Source: Bacteroidota bacterium (GTDB lineage Bacteria > Bacteroidota > Bacteroidia > UBA8524). From it: 64,000 bases of DNA. The position numbers were made by a program, and so were the translations under genes. A model generated the notes under the pieces. It worked only from the letters and a program-made list of their open reading frames with translations. It did not search any database and was not told the origin of the DNA. Of the stretch, positions 29,406-38,503 are shown in pieces. Where the stretch lies: assembly GCA_008933805.1 (NCBI GenBank), contig WBUH01000008.1, positions 62,001 through 126,000 of the forward strand. The letters are read 5' to 3'. The stretch's first letter is position 1. Each line of letters begins with the position of its first letter.

Positions 29406-31271
29406 ATGAAAAAATTATCATTTGTTGTATTATTACTTATTGCATGCGTGGTTCTAAAGGCACAAAATTTCAGAGTGGCCGAAAAACGCATTGAACAATT
29501 CTCTACTGACGATAACCTTATTAACACAGTTGACATGGATCTGCAAAGCGGGCTTGCCCAAATAGGGTATATCAGACCAGCGGCAGGTTCACTTAGCAAC
29601 ACTCCAACAAACAGCAACACTGCCACCAGGATGCACTTTACTCATTTGTCTGATTATGTGCCCAACACCATTATCAACAAGTTGATAATGCCATCAACTG
29701 AAAACCCTTACTTTTTAGATGACAACAAAAAATACTTTCCCAAAGAAATCAAGAAAATAAGCGGGGGGTATATTGTTTGCGGCTATTTTGAAGGTTGCCC
29801 TTCAAAAGGTTCTTTTCTAATGAAGCTGGACAACAGCGGTACGCCAACCCAATACAAAGAATATGTAAACACCGTAAACGGTGATTATACGGTACTTAAC
29901 TCTGTTGCTGTAATTACCGACGGGTTTGTTGCGTGCGGATATAAATGGGACAATACCAATAGTCGTAAAAAGGCAATTATAATGACTGCCAATGCGTCTC
30001 TTACGATTGTAAATGCCCGTGAAATTAATGAAGGTACAATCACTGTTCCCCAATTAGGAACAACAAGGTACCCCAACAGTTACTACAACAAAATTGAAGC
30101 TGACCTTAACGGTGAGTTGTTTTTGATTGGTGCTTGCGGTGTGGTAACAACCCCAACCACTGCAGTACCCGATGGAGTTGCTTATTATACCGGCGACATA
30201 TTATTTGCCCGTTGTACCACAGTTATCAGCGCATCTTACTTTCAAGTAACTGCTGTTAATTTGTTTAGCAACTATACTGACGTGGTTGAACTGGGTGTTG
30301 CGTTGAAAAAAGACAGCGGAGCCATTTTTACCAACACTGACTATGTGTTATTGATTGACAGGATTGACGACCAATTTAACGGCTCACAATTCACATCACG
30401 TACCTCTAATGTTGTAATTGAAGGAATGTTCAATGTTCACACCAACAACTATTCAAATTGGCTTTCAACTCCAATTGAATCAAGGTTTGATTATCAATAC
30501 ACTAATTGGGAGCGTGGTGTAGATTTAACCATTGAAAACGACAGTGATTTGTTTATGCTTTGTAGCTATGATGGTGTTTCACGCCCTATTGAAAGTCAAG
30601 TTTTCCAAAGCGGTACAGGAAGAGCAACTACAAACCAAGGCGACGATTACACTCCTGCTGCCGGTGGCATTTACCTTGTTCCTCGCGACCTTGAAACCGA
30701 TGCTACCGGTCGTAAAATTTTGGCACACGGCAGCACATCTCCATACGTTGAAAAAATAAACCCTTTGTATTACGATTCATTACCCGGTATGCCTCATTGC
30801 CAAGGAAATTATCATCCTGTTTACGCCTACGATTACTCACTTAATAAAGGTTCATCTAAAACGTTTTTGAACCCAACTTACAATACTTGTGAAATAGCAA
30901 TGACCGCTTACAACATTGATATCAATGTTTTCAACCCTTGCATGCAATTGAAAACACAGCCGAATGAAGAAGGTAATGTTCCGAACGAACAAGGAAACAA
31001 AAACCAATTAGCCGATGTAAAAGTGTACCCCAACCCTGCCGGAAATAAAGTAACCCTTGAGTTTACCGATGCATTGGCAACAACATCAACACTTGAAGTA
31101 ATTGGTGTTAACGGACAGGTTGTTGCTACTATGCTTACCACTGAAGCCAATGGCAACCTGATTAATGTTGACATTAGCAACCTTGCTGATGGCGTTTACT
31201 TTTGCAGGGTAACTGCTGAAAACGGAACTCAATTACAAACCCGTTTCCAAAAAGTAACTGCTACTAAATAA
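29406..31271 (+). CDS. Secreted protein of unknown function with type A T9SS tail
   Basis: A 621-residue protein with a clear signal peptide (1-19, ending LKAQ). The central about 500 residues form a beta-rich, Thr/Asn-rich region, with segments such as GGYIVCGYFEGCPSKGSFLMK and GFVACGYKWDN that look like blades of a degenerate beta-propeller. The C-terminal about 80 residues are a type A T9SS sorting domain (VYPNPAGNKVTLEF, LADGVYFCRVTAENG). Exported to the cell surface or medium; no function can be assigned. It is a single gene bounded by the structured leader and a terminator. Confidence 0.82.
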   Translation: MKKLSFVVLLLIACVVLKAQNFRVAEKRIEQFSTDDNLINTVDMDLQSGLAQIGYIRPAAGSLSNTPTNSNTATRMHFTHLSDYVPNTIINKLIMPSTENPYFLDDNKKYFPKEIKKISGGYIVCGYFEGCPSKGSFLMKLDNSGTPTQYKEYVNTVNGDYTVLNSVAVITDGFVACGYKWDNTNSRKKAIIMTANASLTIVNAREINEGTITVPQLGTTRYPNSYYNKIEADLNGELFLIGACGVVTTPTTAVPDGVAYYTGDILFARCTTVISASYFQVTAVNLFSNYTDVVELGVALKKDSGAIFTNTDYVLLIDRIDDQFNGSQFTSRTSNVVIEGMFNVHTNNYSNWLSTPIESRFDYQYTNWERGVDLTIENDSDLFMLCSYDGVSRPIESQVFQSGTGRATTNQGDDYTPAAGGIYLVPRDLETDATGRKILAHGSTSPYVEKINPLYYDSLPGMPHCQGNYHPVYAYDYSLNKGSSKTFLNPTYNTCEIAMTAYNIDINVFNPCMQLKTQPNEEGNVPNEQGNKNQLADVKVYPNPAGNKVTLEFTDALATTSTLEVIGVNGQVVATMLTTEANGNLINVDISNLADGVYFCRVTAENGTQLQTRFQKVTATK

Positions 31272-31289
31272 TCTCTGTTTTATATAACT

Positions 31290-31315
31290 AAGGTGTGCCA
31301 TGCGGCACACCTTTT
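31290..31315. terminator. Two-way intrinsic terminator
   Basis: A 10-bp perfect stem AAGGTGTGCC / GGCACACCTT with loop ATGC (31290-31313), followed by T-rich sequence on the plus strand. It sits 18 bp after the T9SS gene and directly next to the stop of the convergent LytTR gene, so it may serve both, less well on the minus strand. Confidence 0.8.
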
Positions 31316-32052
31316 TAATTATTCAGCAGTGCTAAAAAATCGTCTTTTTTGCGGCTTGATACATAAACGGTATCCCCATTATCCATCACTACTTCACCCC
31401 CACGACCCTTCACATATTTAACCACCCTAGCCATATTAATAATATAGGATTTATGCACTCTAAAAAAACCTTCGGCACCAAGTTGCTCTTCATACTCTGA
31501 AATAGGTTTTGAAGAGGTTATGCGTTTGCCGCTTGTTAATACCGCGTGAGTATAATTTCCATCCCCCTCCAAATAAATCACATCTTCATATTTTAAAATG
31601 TGCATCTCCTTATAATCACTAATAACCAGCTTGTTACTCCGCACGCTTGTTGACGGTTTTTGAACCGCCGCAGTGGGGGCGACAACTTCAATACCAGCAT
31701 TGCGTTGCACCTTTTGCATAGCCTCTTTAAACTCAAGCGGACTTATTGGCTTTAAAATGTAGTCAACCGCTGAAAGCTTGATGGCCGGTATGGCAAAATG
31801 TTCAAACGCAGTAATAAATACTACCTGAAAATCAACTTCGCCAATTGATTTAAAAATATCAAATGCGCTACGTCCGTAAAGCTGAATATCCATTATTACC
31901 AACCCCGGTTTGGTTTGGTTTATTAGTTCCACAGCTTCATCCACGTGTCCTGTTTCGCCAACCAAATCAATAAATGGCGCAGTATCGCTAATCAACGATT
32001 TTATAAACTCCCTGCTTTGGAGTTCATCTTCAACTAATAGTGTTTTTATCAT
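31315..32052 (-). CDS. LytTR-family response regulator
   Basis: A 245-residue regulator. The receiver domain (1 to about 120) has an acidic pocket (EDE at 8-10), phospho-acceptor Asp55 in LVIMDIQ, a conserved Thr in FITAFEH, and Lys101 in DYILKPI. The C-terminal LytTR DNA-binding domain (about 145-245) has YLEGDGNYTHAVL and FFRVHKSYIINM. It binds DNA as a dimer at direct repeats when phosphorylated. It overlaps the 3' end of the upstream histidine kinase gene by 23 bp, which marks that kinase as its partner. Targets are unknown. Confidence 0.93.
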   Translation of the reverse strand: MIKTLLVEDELQSREFIKSLISDTAPFIDLVGETGHVDEAVELINQTKPGLVIMDIQLYGRSAFDIFKSIGEVDFQVVFITAFEHFAIPAIKLSAVDYILKPISPLEFKEAMQKVQRNAGIEVVAPTAAVQKPSTSVRSNKLVISDYKEMHILKYEDVIYLEGDGNYTHAVLTSGKRITSSKPISEYEEQLGAEGFFRVHKSYIINMARVVKYVKGRGGEVVMDNGDTVYVSSRKKDDFLALLNN

Positions 32053-35014
32053 GTTGTGGTATTAAAACGCTTACAAAAGCACCTTTACCTGTCAATCCGT
32101 AATCCTCTTTGTTTCCGGCAACAATATCATATTTTTTGCCATACAATTTTGATAAGGTATCTAGTCTTTCCTGTACCAATGTTAATCCTAATGAGGCTTT
32201 AGGACTATCATTTTGGTAATCGGCCGCAAATCCTCTGCCGTTGTCTGTTACTTCACACACCAGCTCTTTGTTTCTTTCAAAAAAATGAACTTCAACATGT
32301 AAAGGGTCTCCCCCCGCTTGTGTCCCATGCTTAAGAGCGTTCTCAACCAACGGCTGTAGCAGCATAGAAGGTATTTTGTACCCCTCACTACCTTTATCAA
32401 CTATTACATTGTAGGTAAAACGTCCCTCAAAACGTAATGCCTCCATTTCGATATATAAATTTAAAAACTGTTGTTCTTGCAAAACACTAATCAATTCTTG
32501 CCGTGAGTTTTGTAAAATCAACCGCATCAATTTTGCAAACTTCACGAGGTACTCATTGGCTTGCAGCTTGTTTTCAGTATAAATAAAGGCCTGTATTGAG
32601 TTAAGTGCATTAAAAATAAAATGCGGATTCATTTGAGCCCGGAGCGCATCGATTTCTGACTTCAGTTTAGCCTGTTTCAGTCGTTGCCTCACCACCCAGC
32701 CGTATATCAAATACACGCTTAAGCCCACTACAACAAGCGCAACAACCGATTTAAACCACCACGTAAGCCAAAACGGGGGACTGATAACTATCCGCAAGCG
32801 GTACAACTCGCTATTACTTTCGTTAGCTTGCCCAACAAGATAGGCTTTAAACACATAGCTGCCGGGCTCTAAATTAGTATAGGTGATACTATTGCCCGTA
32901 CTGCTGATGTTCCAATCGGCATCTTCACCTTCAAGTTTGTACACCAGTTGCCTGTTATGTCCAAACAGATGGGTTGCCGCCCACTCCAAAAGCAATTGCC
33001 CTTTGTTGTAATCAACCGTTATTTCACTACCGCTCTCCAAATAATCAGCCACCTGCACACCCGCATACTTAAACGATGGAACAAACAACGAATGTTTGGG
33101 CACATTTTGTTTGGCAGGTGCGGCATCAACCACCGTAAAACCATCTTCACCGCAAACAGCAATTTGGGCATCGTTCAAACGGGTAATACCTGTATAGGAA
33201 AGAAAATTAGTATTAAGTCCGTCAAAAGCTGAATAATTGGCACTCTTCCCTTGTTTCACATCGTATTTAATAAGTCCCTTATCATTCACAAACCAAAAGT
33301 CGCCCGCAGCATCTTTTAAAAGGCTGTATAAGAAATTATTAATACTATCCACATTAGTCAATTCACCTGTTTTAGGCAAAAACTTCCATAATCCCCTGCC
33401 CTGTGTAGGTAGCAGCCATAAACTATCGCTTATAAAAAAATCCCATACGGGTATTGATTTTAATTGCTCACTAAACACGGGGGTAAACCGCTCCGTTGCA
33501 GTATCAAACTCAAACATCCCTGCTGAGGTACCTACATATATTTTGTTTTTATACGTCTGCGTTTGCCATATACGATTGTGATTATCGGTAGGTATTGAGC
33601 TTCCGTTAGGAAAATAACTTTTTGTTGCTCCTGTTTCGGAATTAAATTTTATTAGCCCCGCCCTATTGGTACCCATCCAAAAATCATTACCATTGCCTTG
33701 CACAATACCCCAAACACTGGTTGACGGATATTTTGACGACCAAGTTTTCCCGTTATATAAAAATAATCCTCCGTTTGTGGCGGCCCATAACCGATTGTTT
33801 TTATCATAATAAAAACGGTTTAATGTATTTACCGACATGAATGTAGGATTGCCCAATACCCATTGCTTATTTTTTTGCCAACGTCCATCGTTTTTTTTGG
33901 TGTACACAAATATTCCCTGCGCAAACGTTCCCACCAGCAATGTATCAGGCCCCAAGGGAGCTACACAACGCAATTTAGGCCGTAAATCATCAGTATAGGC
34001 TGTAAATGCCTTGCTGCTTATACTGGTTCGTAAAAAACCTTTATTGGTAGCTATATACACTACATTACCTTTTGTTATGAGGTAATTATTTGCATCGTAT
34101 TTTGAAGTATTTACCCCTTCAATTATCGGTTCTTCAAGTTTACCGCTTTCTTTATCTACAAAAAGCAGCATACGACCGGTGGTAGCCATTACTACTAATG
34201 GCATATCGCTGCGAACTGCCGAAAATCTGAAAAATTCTTTTTTGCCTTGATTATCTAATTTATCAAGCTCGTACAATTGATTTATGTGCAGGTAATTATT
34301 ACTAAAGTGTGCTTTGTACAACGTTTGTTGTGTAAATACAAACAGGTTTTTGCCATCATGTACCGCACTAATTATACCTGATGTAATACCTTGTTTGTTC
34401 TCAAAATTCATTGTGAGGGAAGGTTTATCTACACAAAAGACAGTATTGTGGTTGTACAACCATAGCCTTTGCCGCTCATCAATAAACACGTTTTCAACCG
34501 CACCTGTTTTTTTTGTAGGCCATACAGTAACCGAGGTATCAGACATATCGACAAAAAACAGCTCGTTTTGAAGTGTTACCCCCCAAATATTACCGCCTTT
34601 GTCAAAAGTGATATTTTTTGGTTTAGGAAAATCGTTGTCAAATCCGGGTTTTCTCAGCTCGCCAAACCCCCTCTCTCCGAACGGCAGCACTAAAAGTCCG
34701 TGCGTACTTGCAATGCCCCAAATATTACCCTTATTATCACCGGTAACCACCCCCATATCCAGCTCCCCTTCTCTATCATCCGGTGTGTACTCATAATACT
34801 TAACCGAAAAACCATCGTAACGCACCAAGCCGCTCATAGTGCCTGCCCAAATAAAACCACGGCTATCCTCAAACAATACCCGCAGGTTATTGCCTACCCG
34901 CGTAGGCGAAACCTCGATATGCTCAGGTGCTAATACCGATTGCCCTAACAAGGAAAGGCGAAACACCAGCATAAGTAACAATAGCGGAAGCTCTTTTTTT
35001 CCGTTTAAAAACAC
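32030..35014 (-). CDS. Two-component sensor histidine kinase: Reg_prop propeller, Y_Y_Y, TM, His_kinase (LytS-like)
   Basis: A 994-residue membrane sensor. A signal peptide is followed by a two-component propeller (about 35-640) with Reg_prop blades (EDSRGFIWAGTMSGLVRYDG, YDKNNRLWAATNGGLFLYNG). A Y_Y_Y domain (about 690-745: LEWAATHL, YKLEGEDADWN, YTNLEPGSYVFKA) and one TM helix (about 753-773) come next. The His_kinase/HATPase core has the phospho-acceptor His798 in MNPHFIFN and an ATP-binding N box in PLVENALKHG. It should sense an extracellular ligand, often a polysaccharide or surface signal in related proteins, and phosphorylate the overlapping LytTR regulator. The start is GTG at 35014; no better ATG precedes the signal peptide. 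Confidence 0.92.
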   Translation of the reverse strand: MFLNGKKELPLLLLMLVFRLSLLGQSVLAPEHIEVSPTRVGNNLRVLFEDSRGFIWAGTMSGLVRYDGFSVKYYEYTPDDREGELDMGVVTGDNKGNIWGIASTHGLLVLPFGERGFGELRKPGFDNDFPKPKNITFDKGGNIWGVTLQNELFFVDMSDTSVTVWPTKKTGAVENVFIDERQRLWLYNHNTVFCVDKPSLTMNFENKQGITSGIISAVHDGKNLFVFTQQTLYKAHFSNNYLHINQLYELDKLDNQGKKEFFRFSAVRSDMPLVVMATTGRMLLFVDKESGKLEEPIIEGVNTSKYDANNYLITKGNVVYIATNKGFLRTSISSKAFTAYTDDLRPKLRCVAPLGPDTLLVGTFAQGIFVYTKKNDGRWQKNKQWVLGNPTFMSVNTLNRFYYDKNNRLWAATNGGLFLYNGKTWSSKYPSTSVWGIVQGNGNDFWMGTNRAGLIKFNSETGATKSYFPNGSSIPTDNHNRIWQTQTYKNKIYVGTSAGMFEFDTATERFTPVFSEQLKSIPVWDFFISDSLWLLPTQGRGLWKFLPKTGELTNVDSINNFLYSLLKDAAGDFWFVNDKGLIKYDVKQGKSANYSAFDGLNTNFLSYTGITRLNDAQIAVCGEDGFTVVDAAPAKQNVPKHSLFVPSFKYAGVQVADYLESGSEITVDYNKGQLLLEWAATHLFGHNRQLVYKLEGEDADWNISSTGNSITYTNLEPGSYVFKAYLVGQANESNSELYRLRIVISPPFWLTWWFKSVVALVVVGLSVYLIYGWVVRQRLKQAKLKSEIDALRAQMNPHFIFNALNSIQAFIYTENKLQANEYLVKFAKLMRLILQNSRQELISVLQEQQFLNLYIEMEALRFEGRFTYNVIVDKGSEGYKIPSMLLQPLVENALKHGTQAGGDPLHVEVHFFERNKELVCEVTDNGRGFAADYQNDSPKASLGLTLVQERLDTLSKLYGKKYDIVAGNKEDYGLTGKGAFVSVLIPQHDKNTIS

Positions 35015-35306
35015 AGTTTTGCAATAGGTTGTTAAGTACTCGGTGGTAAGTTACCAAAAATGTGAAATGCGCGCTTATAAACTTTACACACAAGGCAAGG
35101 GTTGCGGAGTTTATCCATATAAACCGCTATTGCCAGTTTAAACGAGCTCAGTTATTGATATAGCTACCATAAGAGAATCATAACAATCATCACTGAATCT
35201 AACTGTAGTATAGCCGTTGTAAAATCTCATGGGCAACATCCTTTTTATAATGTTGACTATCTGTAAAATTTAAATGACTTTGTTATGAGGGTGTTAGTAA
35301 AGAAAG

Positions 35307-35378
35307 TGGCCTCACCGGGAATCGAACCTGGATCTTGAGTTCCGGAGACTCACGTACTATCCATTGTACTATGAGGCC
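35307..35378 (-). tRNA. tRNA-Arg (anticodon CCG)
   Basis: On the minus strand the 72-nt sequence folds as a cloverleaf. The acceptor is GGCCTCA/TGAGGCC with discriminator A, the D stem GTAC/GTAC, and the anticodon stem TGAGT/ACTCA with loop CTCCGGA, giving anticodon CCG. A T loop TTCGATT is flanked by CCAGG/CCCGG, with one A-C mismatch in the middle of the T stem. It reads CGG arginine codons. CCA is not encoded. Confidence 0.95.
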
Positions 35379-35394
35379 ATGTGTAATAGAGGTG

Positions 35395-35425
35395 CAAAGA
35401 TAATTTAAATAGCATGCCCTATCAA
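35395..35425 (-). promoter_or_regulatory. Promoter of tRNA-Arg (TTG-N20-TATCTTTG)
   Basis: On the minus strand TTG (35423-35425), a 20-nt spacer and TATCTTTG (35395-35402) match the Bacteroidota -33/-7 consensus TTG-N17-23-TAnnTTTG. The -7 box ends 16 nt before the mature tRNA 5' end. It is one of the two complete promoters in the window. Confidence 0.65.
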
Positions 35426-35455
35426 TCTAATACCTGCAAACCCGCTGCTTATTTT

Positions 35456-35463
35456 TATATTTG
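35456..35463 (+). promoter_or_regulatory. Candidate -7 box of the propeller gene
   Basis: TATATTTG matches TAnnTTTG and ends 7 nt before the ATG at 35471, implying a leaderless or nearly leaderless mRNA. No TTG lies at -33. Confidence 0.45.
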
Positions 35464-35470
35464 AATAGAT

Positions 35471-38227
35471 ATGCAACGTAAACCTTTACTGTACACCTTA
35501 CCCATAATTGCTGCTTGCTTCACAATTATCGGCATTGGATATATGTTTAATACCCAACCCGACGCTGATGCCCTATCAACAGGCGGCGATGAAATGAGTT
35601 ACAACCTAAGTTCCCGCAAGCGTTGGGAATTTAACCGACTTAAAGACCCGAATACAGGCAAAATTCCGGATGGTATCCGCGTAAAGGAACTGGCCTTTGC
35701 TGCCTCCTTGCCCAAAGCCGACGTATTTAAAAAGAGCGGTGATATTTGGAGCAACATGGGTGTGTGGAACGTAGGCGGCAGAACACGCGCTATAGCCGTG
35801 GATGCCACCAACGAAAACATATTGATTGCCGGTGGGGCAACAGGCGGTTTGTGGCGCAGCGAAGACGGAGGCAAAAGCTGGACAAAAACAACCACCAACA
35901 CCCAAATAAATGCCATTACCGCGGTAACGCAAGATACCCGCGCAGGTAAAACGAATATTTGGTATGCTTCAACGGGTGAACTAAGCGGCAGTAGTGCATC
36001 AAAAGGTGGTGCTTACTATTCAGGCAGGGGAATACTAAAATCAACCGATGGTGGTAAAAGCTGGCAACCATTAACCAGCACTGTAGTTAATACACCCCAG
36101 TTTGATAGCGATTTCGACGGCTCATGGAACATAATCACCAACCACACCAGCAAAGACAGTGATGTTGTGTTTGTGGCCTTGTATGGCGGCATACACCGCA
36201 GTGTAAACGGCGGTAACACATGGCAACGCCGCCGCGGTGGCACATCAGGCGGCAACCCGTCATATTATACAGACGTAGCCATAACTAAAAGCGGGGTACT
36301 ATATGCTACCCTTAGTAGCGAAGGCCCGCAAAGAGGTATTTGGCGCAGTGTTGACAATGGCACTACGTGGACCAGCATCACTCCGGCCGCAATCGGTTCA
36401 ACATACGGACGTATGGTGATTGGCTTGGTTCCGGGACACGAAAACCAATTTTATATTCTAGCTCATAACACTGTGAACTTGGGTAAAAAGACTACCAATT
36501 TCAGAGGGGATGAAGAGTGGAACAGTTTGCTTAAATACACCTACGTTTCAGGCGATGGAAGCGGTACAGGCGGAATTTGGGAAGACCGTTCGGCTGCAAT
36601 ACCTGATTTCCCAGGCGATTTTGAGAAGTTTAATGCGCAAGGCGGATATGATTTGCTGGTGAGCGTTCACCCTAAAGACACCAATATTGTGATTATAGGC
36701 GGCTCGGGGCTTTTCCGCTCTACGGATGCTTTTAAAAGCACCTCGCAAATCACTAAAATAGGCGGGTATGCACAGGGCACAAAACGTCCTGATTTTAAGA
36801 TTTATGAAAATCATCACCCCGACCAACACAATTTTATCTTCCTCAACTCAAACCCCGATAAAGCAATTTCTACCCACGACGGGGGTATATCTATTACCGA
36901 CAACATAAAAGCGGGTACCGTTAAATGGCAATCGCTTAACAATGGTTATGTAACCACACAGTTTTATACCATTGCTATTAATGAAGCTGTAGCAGGAGAC
37001 CACACCATTATTGGCGGCCTGCAAGATAACGGCACGTTGTTTACCAACAAAAACGACCAACGCAATCCGTGGAATGAAATCTTTAGCTACGATGGTGCTT
37101 TTTGCCATGTTGCTGGTAACGGACAGGATTATTATGTATCAAAACAAGAAGCCGGTTTGTTCCGCATTCGCTTGGATGCTAACAACAACCGTGTGCAAAG
37201 TGCACGTTTAGACCCTCCTAATCTTACCGATTACCGATTTATTAACCCTTGGTGTGTTGACCCTAATGATGATAAGCGTTTGTTTTTATTGAACGATACT
37301 GCCATTTGGCGCAGCAACGATGTAACTCAGTTCCCACTTACCAGTTATTTAGATTCATCAAGAAGCATGGGCAACTGGCAGGAAATGATTAACTGCCGCA
37401 CCCGCTTTGAGATAACAGCCATCAGTATGTCAGTCCAGCCCGCTGGAAAACTCTTTTACGGCACCGAAAACGGGCTATTGTTTAGGGTAGATAATGCCAC
37501 CACAGGTGACCCTATGCCTGTTGACATTAAGGGCTCGAACTTTCCTTCGGGTAACATCAACAACATTTGCATACACCCCGAAGATGCCGATAAAATTATT
37601 GTGGTGTTTACCAACTATGGTATCCCCAGTGTGTTTTACACCGAAAACGGCGGCTTAAACTGGCGTGATATTTCAGGCAACCTTGAGCAAAACGTGAACG
37701 GGACGGGCAACGGACCTTCGTGCCGTTGGGCTGAATTTGTTAAAACCAATACAGGGTTCGGCGTTTTAATGGCTACCAGTGTTGGCCTTTACAGTATTCC
37801 TGAAATTACGGCAAGCACTCCGGTGTGGGTACAACAAAGCCCCGACTTGATTGGTAATGCCATTTGCGAGATGATTAAAATACGCCGCAGCGATAATAGA
37901 GTGGTTGTTGCAACCCACGGTGCCGGGGTTTTTGCGGCCAACATAACCCAAAACTATCACCTAACGGGCATTAACAATGGCACTGTACCCTTGCAGGTAT
38001 CGTTATACCCCAATCCCGCTACTGATTACATTACCGTTTCTGTAGACGACATTGCTGGCAATAACGCCATATACAAGATATACGACTTAAGCGGAAAACA
38101 ACTAATACAAAGCCCCGCTAGCGGAGCAACCACCCAACTTGGTGTTGGCTATCTTACTGCCGGTACTTATTTGTTGAGAATTGAAAACGGCAGCAAAAGC
38201 GGCTCAACATTTTTCATCAAGAAATAG
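35471..38227 (+). CDS. BNR/sortilin-type beta-propeller protein with type A T9SS tail
   Basis: A 918-residue secreted protein. It begins with a hydrophobic signal segment (about 5-28). Most of the chain is one or two sortilin (VPS10)-like propellers with repeated Asp-box turns: SEDGGKSWTK, STDGGKSWQP, SVNGGNTWQR, SVDNGTTWTS and TENGGLNWRD. The C-terminal about 80 residues are a type A T9SS domain (LYPNPATDYITVSV, AGTYLLRIENG). Such propellers bind sugars or proteins, or act as glycoside hydrolases of the xyloglucanase type. The catalytic acids of that family cannot be identified with confidence here. Monocistronic. Confidence 0.88.
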   Translation: MQRKPLLYTLPIIAACFTIIGIGYMFNTQPDADALSTGGDEMSYNLSSRKRWEFNRLKDPNTGKIPDGIRVKELAFAASLPKADVFKKSGDIWSNMGVWNVGGRTRAIAVDATNENILIAGGATGGLWRSEDGGKSWTKTTTNTQINAITAVTQDTRAGKTNIWYASTGELSGSSASKGGAYYSGRGILKSTDGGKSWQPLTSTVVNTPQFDSDFDGSWNIITNHTSKDSDVVFVALYGGIHRSVNGGNTWQRRRGGTSGGNPSYYTDVAITKSGVLYATLSSEGPQRGIWRSVDNGTTWTSITPAAIGSTYGRMVIGLVPGHENQFYILAHNTVNLGKKTTNFRGDEEWNSLLKYTYVSGDGSGTGGIWEDRSAAIPDFPGDFEKFNAQGGYDLLVSVHPKDTNIVIIGGSGLFRSTDAFKSTSQITKIGGYAQGTKRPDFKIYENHHPDQHNFIFLNSNPDKAISTHDGGISITDNIKAGTVKWQSLNNGYVTTQFYTIAINEAVAGDHTIIGGLQDNGTLFTNKNDQRNPWNEIFSYDGAFCHVAGNGQDYYVSKQEAGLFRIRLDANNNRVQSARLDPPNLTDYRFINPWCVDPNDDKRLFLLNDTAIWRSNDVTQFPLTSYLDSSRSMGNWQEMINCRTRFEITAISMSVQPAGKLFYGTENGLLFRVDNATTGDPMPVDIKGSNFPSGNINNICIHPEDADKIIVVFTNYGIPSVFYTENGGLNWRDISGNLEQNVNGTGNGPSCRWAEFVKTNTGFGVLMATSVGLYSIPEITASTPVWVQQSPDLIGNAICEMIKIRRSDNRVVVATHGAGVFAANITQNYHLTGINNGTVPLQVSLYPNPATDYITVSVDDIAGNNAIYKIYDLSGKQLIQSPASGATTQLGVGYLTAGTYLLRIENGSKSGSTFFIKK

Positions 38228-38256
38228 AGGATTTTTTACCCGATAGTACAAAAAAT

Positions 38257-38284
38257 AAACAGCCTGTCTCCCGACAGGCTGTTT
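38257..38284. terminator. Stem-loop terminator, likely two-way
   Basis: A 12-bp perfect stem AAACAGCCTGTC / GACAGGCTGTTT with loop TCCC, 30 bp after the propeller gene. The A-run on its left gives a good T-run (TTATTTTTTG) on the minus strand, where it could also end the hybrid histidine kinase transcript. Confidence 0.8.
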
Positions 38285-38503
38285 GTGCTATTTAGGAATA
38301 TTACTGAAGAATTTACTCTTCCGTCAACAAAGCTAATTTTTTCAATCTTTTAGGGCTATCTGCGCTTTAAACAAAAGCTTGTTGATAACCCGTTTGGATG
38401 AAACAAATGTACGACACTTTTCTAAAAATGCAACATTTTTCTAAAAAAAAATCCCAGTTTTTTAAAACATATTTATGATAATCGGGTAAAGAAACTTTCC
38501 CCA
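38285..38503. other. Convergent intergenic spacer
   Basis: 219 bp of AT-rich sequence between the terminator and the stop of the hybrid histidine kinase gene. I see no supported gene; a short open stretch on the minus strand lacks a start codon. Confidence 0.5.

Larger units (their letters stand above)
35015..35470. other. 456-bp intergenic region with a tRNA gene
   Basis: It holds the minus-strand tRNA-Arg (35307-35378) with its promoter, and the -7 box of the plus-strand propeller gene at the right end. The stretch 35015-35306 lies between the tRNA and the histidine kinase start. I see no ORF, repeat or clear terminator in it. Confidence 0.6.

Noticed and set aside
35599-35932. Two overlapping antisense open frames over the start of the propeller gene
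   Set aside because: They mirror the Gly/Ser/Asp-rich blade codons and show no recognisable protein features.
38313-38366. Short minus-strand open stretch with a basic, conserved-looking end (PKRLKKLALLTEE)
   Set aside because: It is bounded upstream by an in-frame stop and has no start codon, so no gene can be supported.
38380-38400. TTGATAAC-like sequence resembling a DnaA box near a terminator region
   Set aside because: A single partial match with no cluster of boxes, no dnaA/dnaN neighbours and no AT-rich unwinding array.
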